Of a stretch of DNA of 64,000 nucleotides, positions 8,769 through 19,980 are shown in pieces. A program made the position numbers and the translations under genes. Under the pieces are notes generated by a model, which worked only from the letters and a program-made list of their open reading frames with translations, was not told where the DNA came from and searched no databases. Every line of letters starts with the position of its first letter. The stretch's first letter is position 1. Source of the DNA: Wolfiporia cocos (lineage: Eukaryota; Basidiomycota; Agaricomycetes; Polyporales; Phaeolaceae); contig JACCLO010000007.1 in the NCBI GenBank assembly GCA_029448655.1, positions 434,001 to 498,000 of the forward strand, written 5' to 3'.

Positions 8769-10711
8769 TTATACCGGGGATGTCTCGCTGATGGTGGCCA
8801 TCACCGACCGTTCGCCGCGAGTGGTCAACAGTACCGGGTCGACAACAGAAGAGAACTGAGCAACGTCCCATAAGTCATTAGCATCCAGTCCTATCACAGA
8901 GAACGTACCTGTGCAGGTACAAGAGGGGTGCCCCCAGAGCTCATGGACGATGGATCAGTGTAGTCATATTTATTCAGCGGCTTAGCACCAGGCATATTCT
9001 CGAGTATAGTTGACCTAGCATTCAAGTTGGCTAGCACAGAGTTAACATAGACTAAGGGAAGTTAAGTGATCATATTGACAAAATAGCATTAGCACGCACG
9101 CTTGCTCAACACGAAGTAAAAGGCGAAATAGACGAACATGTCTGGTAAGACAGTGAACTACAATCCATGTCGGTGAATATAATCTTGGATTCTGGAACTC
9201 TGGCTGCTTACCGTCACCAAACATAGGGTCGCACAAATACTGGAGACATATGTTTAATACCGAATTCTGTTACAGAAACTAAGTAATTTCATTACCTCGT
9301 GAGCAACCCAGTGTTGATGCTATACACCATCAAGATAGTTATGATAGAGTCCGTGCTAAGTATCGTCAGTTGGGTAATAGGATGGAAGCCTAGCATTGTC
9401 TAACCTCTTGATACCAGTGCGGAACCGTCGCAGCAACAAACACTGCGAAACAGTGATCATGCCATCCACGAGGACCTCAAAGGCAAAGCCATTATACAGA
9501 CTCCACTAACAATGTGTGGGCTGTCGGCGATCTATCCCGCACTCGGATAATATACTCACGGAGAAATGATGAATGTCCAAGTATGAGTCGATGTGGAACC
9601 TATGTGTCATATTAGACTCGCTCGAGGTTAAAGGGGAAAAGCTAACGTTACCCCCTGATTGCAAAATCTGCGACGGTCCGCCGTCAAAAGGTTCATTAAC
9701 ATTTATATGTTCATACTCACAAAATGCATCCGCTGTCCATGTCCGTAAGCTGAGGACACCCGCAGGAAATACACATATCAGCTAACCTGCAACATAGATG
9801 GACAACAACCCCTAAGAAGACGGTCAGTGTCTCCCGCTGGCTATGTACTTGCCACTCACGATCACGAGAGGAAAGATCAGAGCCTTGCCGCTCACTGAGA
9901 CAAGCTTATGAGAAACAGTCGCTCTCTTCGGATAGAAACGCCCACATTTCCATAGCGTGCGGCTAAAGATACTGTAGCGAGAGCTCAGTCATTCATACCA
10001 CTGAACCCTACGAGTATTGGTAACGTACGCTCGAACAATCATGTTGCTGATGTTCTAAGACAAGATTAGTCCCTTTCCATACAAGCGTGGATGAATACCT
10101 TACCGAGACAATAATCATAGCCTAGGGAAACGTCAGCGCAACGTATCTCATGGGATCAGAATATGCGATGAACATACCCAAACACTCCTAGCACGCATAT
10201 TCTAGCTTGTATGACGGACCCCGAGTTGTATGAACATGCCTGCTTACCATATTGGCTTATCGACGTTTAGTGGGTTCGCGAAATTGACGATCATATACAT
10301 ATACATGGCATGTGTGATGAAAGCAACGTGGATGCCATCGAGAATCCTAGCATAACCAGAAAGGTTCAATCTCGGAAGTCGCGTACCTACAAGATCTAGA
10401 AGAGCATGTGCATACCACAGCACGCCAACCTGGCGGGGAATTCGAACCCAGGCTGACAGCGGAGACAATTGCGCTGGCACGCACCAGGAATCTCAAGATC
10501 AGCGAGTCCTTGTAGTGCTGCTTGTAGTAGATGAATGTTTGCAGGCTCGTTATGCCGTACAAGCTGTCAGTCGGCATCGATTAGCTGGAACGTAGGCGAA
10601 CGGGTAACGCGGGCAAGTGAACACCCACATCGCAGTCGCGAATTGGCCAAGGAACGCCGCGCCTAGCGTGCTGTTGAATTGCAGTCTCACAGCTCCCCCA
10701 GGGAACGACAT
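8769..10711 (-). CDS. DUF6534-family seven-helix membrane protein (first copy)
   Basis: About 18 short exons on the minus strand join into a DUF6534-type protein of roughly 330 residues. Legible parts in order are: TLGAAFLGQFATA then LYGITSLQTFIYYKQHYKDS (helices 1-2); ILDGIHVAFITHAMYMYMIV; the micro-exons encoding SVW and AMIIVS; NISNMIVRA; IFSRTLWK; LSGKALIFPLVI; FHIDSYLDIHHFS; WSLYNGFAFEVLVDGMITVS; the family motif FRTGIKSTDSIITILMVYSI; FTVLPDMFVYFAFYFVLSK; and LYVNSVLANLNARS. A last exon ends at the TAA at 8769-8771. The start is the ATG at 10711-10709. One junction (about 9620-9720) could not be kept in phase and may hide an error. These plasma-membrane-type proteins are expanded in basidiomycetes and their ligand is unknown. 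Confidence 0.75.
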
Positions 10712-13212
10712 TGGAAAAGAGAAGGAGCACAGCTGCAAGCGGTCGCAAGTCGCTGTGGGTCAACGCGGAGCCATAGAATGCAGCAGATTCATATTTATTG
10801 TCGCGAGCAGTTATGACGGCCTCGCGTGAAGGGGCGAATCAAGCCAAGATCCTTTCACGCTTGTGCGCTAACCTTCTTGGATATGGGCGCCAAGCTTCGG
10901 CACGCGCACCTGATGCAGGTCTCCACACCAAGTGTTTACGAAATATCGCGCTGGCTCACCGCACGGTATCAGCCAGTGGTCGCAACCCTCTCGGCATGAG
11001 AAGTGCGGTAATTGCGATACTCAGAGCTGAGTCCAAATAATGAGAGAAAGCATAACTTCAATTTCAAAGAGCCGCAACACAGCAGTCGGGGAGGATGCAG
11101 GATGACATGCCAACAGTAATCGACGGTCCGAAAGCAGAGGATCAAATTGTTCGCTATCTCGACCAGGCACCTATTAGCACGGCCCAGCTTCGGCTTAATG
11201 AGATCGCGCTCCGGCAGATCTCCTTGCATTCCGTAGCATGTAGGTAATCATAAGGTAGTACCGGAGTGTGGCGAGAAAGTCGAAAGTGGGGAGTTGTCAA
11301 AACGCCGTGACAAACATCCTCCTGATGGAATTTCTAAGAGCATTGACGCCGGTGGGGGTGGAAACAATGTTTCATCATACTAGACGTCCCCCTATTGTAC
11401 CCGGAGATCTAAACAGAGGTGAGGCGGGTTGGATCTTGATGTGGGAAAGGGGATGGGATGCTGGAACACATCAAACACGTGCGGTGCCCCCCAGCAAATG
11501 AACATCAAGAGCCTATACGTCAAGACGCCTGAGGCTAGACCCGCCGCAATCAGGCCTTCTTGTTGGGCAGATGAGTACAAAGGTGCACCAATGCAGTAGA
11601 ACCGAGACTCACGCGCACGGGCAGTACGCGAACGACTTCCCCTGCAATGCGAGGTGCCGTTGATCTGACCGGAGCAGCTATCTGATCGCATCGAATATTT
11701 GATCGGCCACTGTAGTCCGGCGGCGTGGCCTAGTGTGTTCTACTACGGTTCCACCCCGCCCGGTCCCACCCCTGCCAGGCTGGCGCTGCGAGATCGACAT
11801 TGTGGAGGACAGCCAGCGCTCATCGTCTCAAAAGCTATGAGCTCCACAGTGCGGCGTTATAGATCCGTCTCTTGATAAATGGCTCGGAACCTGCTCGGGG
11901 CCGAGCTGATCTTGGCTGCATTAGTTGCTAGTAAGAATTAGACGGCGGAAGTAAGACGACCGGAGAGAAAACTCACTCAACGGTTCCATGTAACGTTGCG
12001 GAGGGAAGGGTTCACTAAGCGTGCCATCAGCAGTATGCGTTGCTGTTACGTCCGTGACCACTGAATAACACGATGATTTGGGTAAATCACGGGTGCAGAA
12101 CGAGTTGAAAGCTGACCTTCCCATTGGTCAGCTTAAAAGCAGTGCGATATAGCGACGGGTTCACAGGAATCCATGCGATTGCGTTTCTGCGCAGAAGCAC
12201 ACATAATGCATGGGAAGTTATCAACTCCACTCGGCAATGTTCTAAATGTGTTTCATACGCTGTAACCAGGAAAAGAGGACCTTGAAATCATTGCATATGT
12301 CAAAATTAGAACTATTTCAGCAAAGCACAATTGTGACCGAGGCTGGCAACACATGTGTAGCATCGAAGCGCAACTTCCGACCCATCGCTGATTGATCACT
12401 GAAAATTTCCCGCTTGTCCATTGCGCAGATTGCCAGCGGTGAAAGATCGGTTGTCATATGTAAAAGAAGTATTGGTTCTTCGACCTAATGAGAACCCCAC
12501 CATTGGATCAGCCTTGCGGGCGGCGCACATATCCGCACTGCTCATGCGCCAACTGCAGCCGCTTAGTCAGTACAATTATCATATTCACGATCGAGTTGTA
12601 CATGGGCCGCGATCAGGAGCATCGTGCTGCCAAGGATATTATAAGGACAGTGACCCATCTGACCGACAGGCGACAAGGTATACCTGAGTGCAGATGACAG
12701 GAGACAATTGCAACACAGATCAGCCTCAGAAATTCAGCGGTATGTCATCAGCTTGGATGCCCATATCAATGTGACCGCAGAATGCAGTATCAAGCCTCAT
12801 GCATACCACCTTGCACATGTTCTATAATGACTGGTTATTTCATTCAGGGATCCACGTCGACCCGCGGCCGGATTTGGGTTGGATCGCTTAATCAACGAAT
12901 CAGGTCCCGTATACGCCGCATGACATGCTAACAGCTGAGTCTTCAAGCCGAAAGCGGTCGCAAACTGGACGCGTCACCGTAGAGCAGCAACGGTAAGCAG
13001 GGGTGGCGGCCAAGATTGCAGTCAATGGCGAACGAATCTCGAGCAAACCTATTCTGTCATAACAGGCGCCTGTCGATCATCGTGTGCTGATTACGTAACC
13101 GAGGACGCGCGATGTTAACGCCATGTGCAGGAAATCGGGCGTTCGACGTCTCGCATGGCCGCCTTTTTTACCCCGCGAGCGACGTCGGTAAAGACACAAC
13201 CCCCATCTCATC
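10712..13212. other. 2.5-kb stretch without a supported gene
   Basis: Several frames of 70-100 codons exist on both strands (for example minus 11392-11691 and plus 12421-12687), but none matches a family I know. Donor-like GTGAGT words on the minus strand near 11615 and 11975 hint at a decayed or unrecognised spliced gene. The end of the stretch should hold the HAL2 promoter. Confidence 0.3.
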
Positions 13213-15755
13213 ATGTCTACCGCGTACGACGCTGAAAGGCAGGTCGCCGTCGCAGCCGTGAGGAGAGCCTGCGTGCTCACCTCGTCCGTGTTCAACAAAC
13301 TTGTGCGGAACGAGACCCTCACAAAAGATGACCAAAGTCCAGTAACCGGTGAGTCTGCGTTCGTTCATTTGCCGCGTGATTCTTCTGTCGTACTTCTCTT
13401 TCCTCCTGCGTTTCATTTCGGATAGCTTCTGTCATCGGCTAGCTGCAGCCGAAGCAAGTCTTTTGCGCGATTCTATAGCATTGGTATTGGAGAACCCACA
13501 CCCGCACGAGTGGCAATACATTCGCCATCGGGAAAATATCGGACAGGTACCAGTGCTATGTTACTTCCCCCTGATCTGTAGAGCTCTGTAGCACTACAGA
13601 TCAGGCAGTAGCATGGTAGCAGTGGTAGCTTCCTCAGACTTCTCCTGATGGAGGCAGGTCTTGTAGCATTGGTGTTGGACAACCCATATCCGCGCGAGTG
13701 GCAATACTCGTCGCGTGTGTCGCCACGAGGGCGGCGCCGTATAGCAGGGATCTAGCGCTATGCGATCTCTTATCTTGCACTTGCTAGAAGTGCAACCATT
13801 GACAGCCGTGGTAATTCATAACATTCTGGAGCCCGGCAAGGTTACCCGCCCGAGGTGCGCTTCCGCTGCAGATCAAGGTCGGATAAATGACGATCTGTGG
13901 GCGCTGATACGGACTGAGATGTGGCGGCAGTACTCGACGTATCCCAATCATAGGGCTATGCGGCGTGCTGGAATCAATACTTGCCGGATGTTAGCAAGTT
14001 TTAACTGCTGCATCCTGTCGGTGTTCGGGTTCGGATCCGATCGTGGCCGTGTCGCCCTCATGCAGAAGTTGCGGCCATACCGGGATTGTGAGAGCAATCG
14101 TTGGGATGGCATGGGACTGAGGTATGGCGGCTATCCCGGGCATATTGGATAGGGTGGCCACAACGATCGGTCAAGTATCAGTGATGTGTTGCTTATTACC
14201 TGATCTGTAGAGCTCTGTAGCGCTATGGATCAGGCAGTAGCATAGTAGCAGCGGTAGCCTACTCGGAATTTACCGATATGAGGCGGCATTTTTCTTACCT
14301 AAACCCACCGTTTCACCGTCGGAGTCCACTCATTCTCAAAGCAGCTTCTGAGTACGCTTGCTGACACATCCATGGATGCCAATATGCAGCCATGCAACCT
14401 TGCTGGATGCTGGTAGTAGCTAGTCGCGCATCGTGACTGTTGAATCTGTTTTGTTGTTTCGCTTCCACTCCAGCTGAAGCAGCAGTTGTGGCTGGCTTTG
14501 TATGGCAGCTTCTGAGCATGCTTGCTGACACATCCATGGATACCAATAAGCGGCCATGCAACCTTGCTGGATGCTGGTAGCAGATCCGCCTCTAGTCGCG
14601 TATCGTGACTGTTGGATCAGTTCTATTGTTTCGCTTTCACTGCAGCTGGAACAGTCTTTCTTACCACGGGAACTGGCATTGTATAGAATCCCGCTGACCC
14701 TATTTCTGTAGTCGGCGACTTCTCTGCACAGGCATTGGTGAACACGATGCTCGGGCGCGCCTTCCCGGATGATCCCATCGTCGGCGAAGAAGATTCTGCA
14801 GACCTGCGCGACCCCTCCGGCGCAGCGCTTCGCGACCGCGTCGTCGCGCTCGCCAACGAAGCGCTCACCGCGCCTCTCGAGGCGCACGAGAAAGCCGAGT
14901 GGGGCATCGGCGGGCGCGCGCTCACCGCCGACGAGCTGCTCGCCGCGATCGACCGCGGGAACCACGCCGGCGGGCGCACAGGCCGTAAGTCCCTCCCTCG
15001 CCGCATGCACCACACCTCTCACACAGTCGCCGACCCGCAGGCATGTGGACGCTCGACCCGATCGACGGCACGAAGGGCTTCCTGCGCGGCGAGCAGTACG
15101 CGGTCTGCCTCGCGCTCGTCGTCGACGCGCGCGTCGAGCTCGGCGTGATCGGGTGCCCGAACCTGCCCGCGGACCCCGCGCAGCCGGGCGGCGCGCGCGG
15201 CTGCATCTTCGTCGCCGTGCGCGGGCAGGGCGCGCACCAGCTCCCGCTCGCGGACCCGCTCGGCGCCGCGGCGCCGCGGCGGCTCGCGATCCCCGCGTTC
15301 GGCGCGGACACACTCAACCTGCTCGAGTCGGTCGAGAAGGCGCACGCGAAGCTCTCGTTCAACGAGCGCGTCGCGCAGATTCTTGGCGTCACCCGCGCGG
15401 CGACGCGCATGGACAGCCAGGCGAAGTACTGTGCGCTCGCGCGCGGCGACGGCGGCGTCTACCTCCGCATGCCGACGGGCACCGGGTACAGGGAGAAGAT
15501 CTGGGTGAGCACCGCCGCGGGGAACGTGCGTCCGCGCCGCTGACTTTCAAACCGGTTTAGGACCACGCGCCTGGCTCGGTCCTCGTTGAGGAAGCTGGCG
15601 GAGTGATCACGGACTCGCGTGGCGAGCCGCTCGATTTCGGCCTGGGCAGGACGCTCGGGGAGAACTTCGGCGTTGTCGCTGCCGGCAAAGAAGTCCATTC
15701 GAGGGTGCTTGGTGCAATCAAGCGTGCTAAGGAAGAAGAGGCTCAAGGCCAGTAG
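13213..15755 (+). CDS. MET22/HAL2: 3'(2'),5'-bisphosphate nucleotidase
   Basis: This magnesium-dependent, lithium- and sodium-sensitive phosphatase of the inositol monophosphatase superfamily converts PAP to AMP (and PAPS to APS). It clears the by-product of sulfate assimilation and supports salt tolerance. Four exons join in phase: 13213-13348, 14712-14984, 15041-15504 and 15561-15755, giving 355 residues, close to yeast Hal2. Visible features are an N-terminal YDAERQVAVAAVRRA helix, KDDQSPVT then VGDFSAQALV, the metal site EED followed by the signature WTLDPIDGTKGF, and the C-terminal motif WDHAPGSVLVEEAGG, which spans the last junction. Introns 2 and 3 are normal (56 nt each). Intron 1 is 1363 nt and contains diverged repeats. 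The exon phases agree across it, so I think the gene is intact. GC content jumps in exons 2-3. Confidence 0.93.
13349..14711 (+). other. Oversized HAL2 intron 1 with diverged internal repeats
   Basis: The intron opens GTGAGT and closes CTGTAG. It holds two copies of a block with the hairpin CTGATCTGTAG...CTACAGATCAG (13570-13604 and 14200-14233), each followed by GGCAGTAGCAT and GTAGC words. It also holds two copies of a roughly 45-bp block starting GCATTGGT (about 13477 and 13666), and a 164-bp tandem duplication from 14341. A 130-codon plus frame (13760-14152) has no recognisable domain. Neighbouring introns are about 55 nt, so insertion and repeat growth inside the intron is the simplest reading. 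Confidence 0.75.
14341..14668 (+). repeat. Tandem duplication, 164-bp unit, two copies
   Basis: Copy 1 starts at 14341 and copy 2 at 14505, both opening GCAGCTTCTGAG. They share GCTTGCTGACACATCCATGG, the words GCCATGCAACCTTGCTGG and a GTTTCGCTT segment. Similarity fades into a partial third unit near 14669-14685. The array lies wholly within HAL2 intron 1. Confidence 0.85.
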
Positions 15756-16201
15756 TCAGCCGCTGTACAACGCAGCGGAATCGTCCATTCATATGCATCC
15801 GACATAGATGACAATGCTGTTCGCTATCACATGTAACTATTTATGTAGCGCAAGTGTTGCTATTGCTGGAATGAGAGATAACAACCATCGATCTTGATTG
15901 CTGCCGCGGCCAGAGCTCGGTATGTGTATGCTTCGCTTATTTCTGTTTGCCATGGGAAAACAGGGTATATCAGTCGTCTTTCGATGTACGGATACATGAC
16001 AGGTCAAAGTAAGCAAAATGTCGGTGTGCGTTCATGGATGCTCGGCCTTGATGCTCTCAGAGGATATAGTGTCACGACGGGCCCTCCCTCCTTCCATATC
16101 CCTCTGCTAAGCGAAGTTCGAAAAGACACAAAATCAACACCTCAAACGTTGACGGATTGTGTACAAATGTGCTCACCGTCGTCCCGTTGACAGCGCCATT
16201 G
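15756..16201. other. Convergent 3' intergenic region
   Basis: This is the 3' flank shared by HAL2 (plus) and the DUF6534 gene (minus). No coding signal is seen. Confidence 0.35.
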
Positions 16202-17767
16202 TCAGTGTTGCGCTGCGGCAAGGAGGTCAGGACGCAACGAACGAGCGGCTGCGGGGAACGCCACCTCATGAATCAAACTTTGCGTAGTACGGCCGCTCTC
16301 CACGTGCCAGGGGAGCTCCGACGTCGAGATGTAGGACGGTTCCCAGCCGCCCCTCATGTTCAGGCTCGACATGAGCAATATCGTGTACAGCTTGGCGAGC
16401 GTGAGGTTGAAGAAGATGTGTCTATCGCAGTTTAAGAGCGCTTCAGTTCTGCCAGTGCGTGAGACACTCACGCGGTGCTGGGCTGTGACACGAAAGTTTT
16501 AGCGAACGCGAGACACAAGAGATAATGGCGCACGCACGGTTGCAAGGAACAGCGTGACGTCAACCAGAGCCCACGTTGTGGTCAGCACGCCAGTCTGGAT
16601 CGTCACTACGAATATTCATGGTCAACGACGACCACGAAACGTCAACCACAGACCATACGTCGGATGATCCGGTTCACAAGCGAGTCCGTGGAGGGGAACC
16701 CGGTCCGCTTGCGGTGCTATCCGTGCGCGGATGTCAGTCCGGACCGTCTGCCACGAGGAGGGAGGCTCACGAGATGCCACACAAGCGCGATCGTGATCAG
16801 CACGTCTGCGGAGAGGCCGCTGACGAGCCACACTACGACTGGGACCCTGACCGCCGGTCGTCGGAAGGAAGTGTAGGAACGGTAGCCCGGCCATCGGATC
16901 GCGATGACGCTCGTTAATGCCGATACTACGGTATGGTCCGGTGGAGATCAGGAAGTGGACCCATGGAGCGGACAGGAGGTACTCACGCATGGAGATGACG
17001 GCGAGAGAGCCGATGATCACCGCTAACCAAGTCTGGCGACTGAGCCGCCCGACACGATGCGTAAAAAAGAGCTGGACTGCGCATGAAATTATGCCCTGTC
17101 CCATGCATATTATGAGCAAGCGATGCGGTGTATATTTGGCTTGACTTACCGTTATTGCGGGAACTACGATGGCAGGATGCCCGTTCTATCATCTGCTGTA
17201 CACGTTACTGAGGCGGATACTCACTCGAGGTCGAAACTGAAACAAGATTATGAGAGAAATCCAAAATAACATCGGAGGGGTACTCACGCCATGTGGGGTT
17301 TCCGAGACAGGACAATTCTCCTGTGACGACACGAACGATGAATGTCTGCATGTACCAAAAACCGAGCGCCAACGCACCAAAATGCTCAACGAGACAATCA
17401 AACATGAACGCGATGGACAACCCTGTGTTCACAGAATCTGCGACGAAAAGAAACAAAACCTAATATGCATTCAGCCGAGCCGCAACACCCTACGCTCTGA
17501 TGCCACCCACATATAGCCGAAGCCAAACCGAGTCGCTGATGCATCGTGGCGTGAATTCCCAGGAACGACATATAGGCGATGGGATCGACATACTTCTTGT
17601 GATGTTTATGATAGTGAAAATACCCCGCTAGGACCACCCCATAAAGCAGCGTGTTGAAAACAATCCCGAGAGTGATCGACCCCCATCTGTTTGATATATG
17701 CACCTCGATGAGTTCGTTCGGAGCGCAGGGCGTGATAGAAACCGACTCACAGCGTCGTGATATTCAT
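16202..17767 (-). CDS. DUF6534-family seven-helix membrane protein (second copy)
   Basis: The start is the ATG at 17767-17765 (MNITTL). After a short intron comes WGSITLGIVFNTLLYGVVLA (helix 1), then a 25-nt micro-exon (17535-17511, NDSVWLRLY) and VLFLFVADSVNTGLSIAFMF. Later exons give NGHPAIVVPAIT, GIISCAVQLFFTHRVGRLS, SGLSADVLITIALVWHL, the family signature HRKRTGFPSTDSLVNRIIR, LTIQTGVLTTTWALVDVTLF and HIFFNLTLAKLYTILLMSSL. The protein ends at the TGA at 16202. Two junctions between 17150 and 17400 are not resolved in phase, so the middle may be misjoined or damaged. It is a paralog of the gene at 8.8-10.7 kb with a different exon layout. Substrate and role are unknown. Confidence 0.7.
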
Positions 17768-19980
17768 AGCTCAAGTCGTCAGTTACGTCGAGGCGTAAAG
17801 GTCGTGCGGTTCGTTACGAGGTCATAAACGTGTTCGTAGAGACGATGGTGCAGGAGAAGCAAGAATCTGCACGAAGGCGAGCGCGCAACCTTAACAGGGA
17901 CGGCACATACACCCGACAGCGGTCTGAAGTGAGGAACAGCTGGTTCCTCGCGGATGTGATCTGCCTCCGCCTCCCCCATGTATCTGCCACTAGACTTGAA
18001 GGGTCCCCAACTCGACGAGCTCAGCCGCTGGATGACCGCATTAGCAGTTGATCGCTGTGCACTGCACATGCGCTACAAACGAGTCTCCAGACCATCATCT
18101 GAGCACCGCGTACGCCGGCCACCTCTCTTCGCCCAAGGAGGAAAGCAGAACATATGCCCAGGCAAAGTCGAAACGGATCCCGTGCCGCGCGGAAGCAACT
18201 GCAAGATGCTCGATCACGACTTGGCCACTGGCATAGCCATGGCCAGGCACCAAAATATCGGCCCCTCGCGACAAAAGCCCCTGAACGGATTTTTTCACGG
18301 CAGTGGCAGCGACGGGGGAAAGTCAATCCGCCTCCCACCGGAACGGCTCAGGAGGATGAGCGCCTGAGCGCCCAGCTGTGGCGCGCCGCGCTCAAAGAAG
18401 CAACCGGCCTTCCCCTTCCATGTCAATGGGGAGGGGCAACCGTAGGGGAGCGGCAAATTCCGGATGTCCGGCGTCTATCACACGCCACAGTACATGCCGG
18501 GCAGCTCTCACTGCGGCACGGGCTTGGCGCGCAGAGCGCGACGGTATCAATGTAAAGGCTCCTCAGATAAAAACATTCATGCCTTGTGTCAGTGGGGTGT
18601 ATTTCTCAGAACATTGAATACATCAATTTCTTCGGAACAGAATTTTGAGATAAAATCTGTACTGTACAATTTCGTACATCGCGCATGGCACACTGCAACT
18701 ACAAGACAGTTTAACGGAAATGTGTTCCCAACGATTTCTGCGGAAAGGCAAACAGAATCAATCTGTGTACTAGGTTTTTGCTGTAGATCACTGTTGAAGG
18801 AGGAGATACCAATCCATCAATGTATGGGAGTATGATTTAGAATGCTTGCCAATCATGATGTGAAAATCGATAGGACCCTCAGATCGCTCAGGTCGAAACT
18901 ACACTATCAAGAAAGCGCTCTTAGATTATTACCTACCTACAGAATGAATGTACTTGTGAGGTGCAGAATATTTATGTGCCAGTGGTATGAATGTACCTGC
19001 CTTCCTAACTGGGATGCGAACGCCGCCACGTCGCGTTTGATGGCTCGATATCGTCGAGGAGTCGCTGGAAAGAACTGACAAAGATATCAAGGGCTCATTG
19101 TATGTTTCATTATATCTTGAGCATCTACGTAGCTTACATCTTGAATGAACGTTGCAGTACATAGCCGTGTCTACAGTGGTGCTTAGGTACCGGCGCCGGT
19201 ACAGGCTAGTACCAGCGTCAATAGCGCCACATTCGCAGTCTCGGCATCTAAATACCACATTGGGTAGGTGGTTCAGACTCCGACGTGATAAGCTCAGGAC
19301 ACATTTCTAGGCGGGGTTGCCCATCCCCAATGTCAATGTCAAACGTTCGCAGCCCCGCCGCGCACGTGAGAGAACCTGATCCCGTCTTTCCACTCCAGCT
19401 GGCCATCAACGATCGAAAGTCGATTAAAGCGCTGCTGATGGGAGCTCGAACGGATCGATGCGCAGCGTCCCGAGCCGCGTGCGCAGCCGCGGATCCCGGT
19501 GCAGCTCCCTCTGCTGCACTATGGACCTGGTGGTGGTGCGCAGCAGCGTGCTCCGCGCACTGGTGACCACTTGTGTACGTGCCATTGACTGAGCTGTACG
19601 TACACATCTCAATCGGACGGACGAGGATCGGCAAACGACCAACATGATGACCCCCATCACGGCCTTGGCAATCGACATAATTCAACATCATCCCGTAGAC
19701 AGCTCGGCATCACGCGCAGATCCTCCAAATCAAGTCGAGAGCATCCCCATTGCGCAAAGGTGTGTGTGGTGTGTGTACAGCCGAGAAGCGAACAACATGC
19801 AGCAGGAGCATTACGGTAGCGTACGGGTCGTATGAAGACAAGTAAAGGGGTCGTCAGTGGTACGTATGAATACATATTATCAGTCGTGCGCGCGGCACCA
19901 GTACACATTTTCTAGTTTCGCTCGCCACCTCGAGGATCGTCCGTGCCCGCAGGCACGCCCGCGGCGCGCCGCGTCTAGGC
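17768..19980. other. 2.2-kb stretch without a supported gene
   Basis: A GC-richer patch at 18020-18560 is open in several frames on both strands, and one minus frame (18095-18298) reads ADILVPGHGYASG, but no family fits. Minus-strand sequence at 19250-19860 contains short hydrophobic frames that could be a decayed membrane-protein gene; nothing joins convincingly. Confidence 0.3.

Noticed and set aside
10425..10455. B-box-like GGTTCGAATTCC on the minus strand, considered as a tRNA
   Set aside because: No A box, acceptor stem or anticodon arm; it lies in an intron of the DUF6534 gene.
14420..15313. Long minus-strand frame of 297 codons opposite HAL2
   Set aside because: It is a GC-driven shadow of the HAL2 exons; the product is an Arg/Ala-rich string with no family features.
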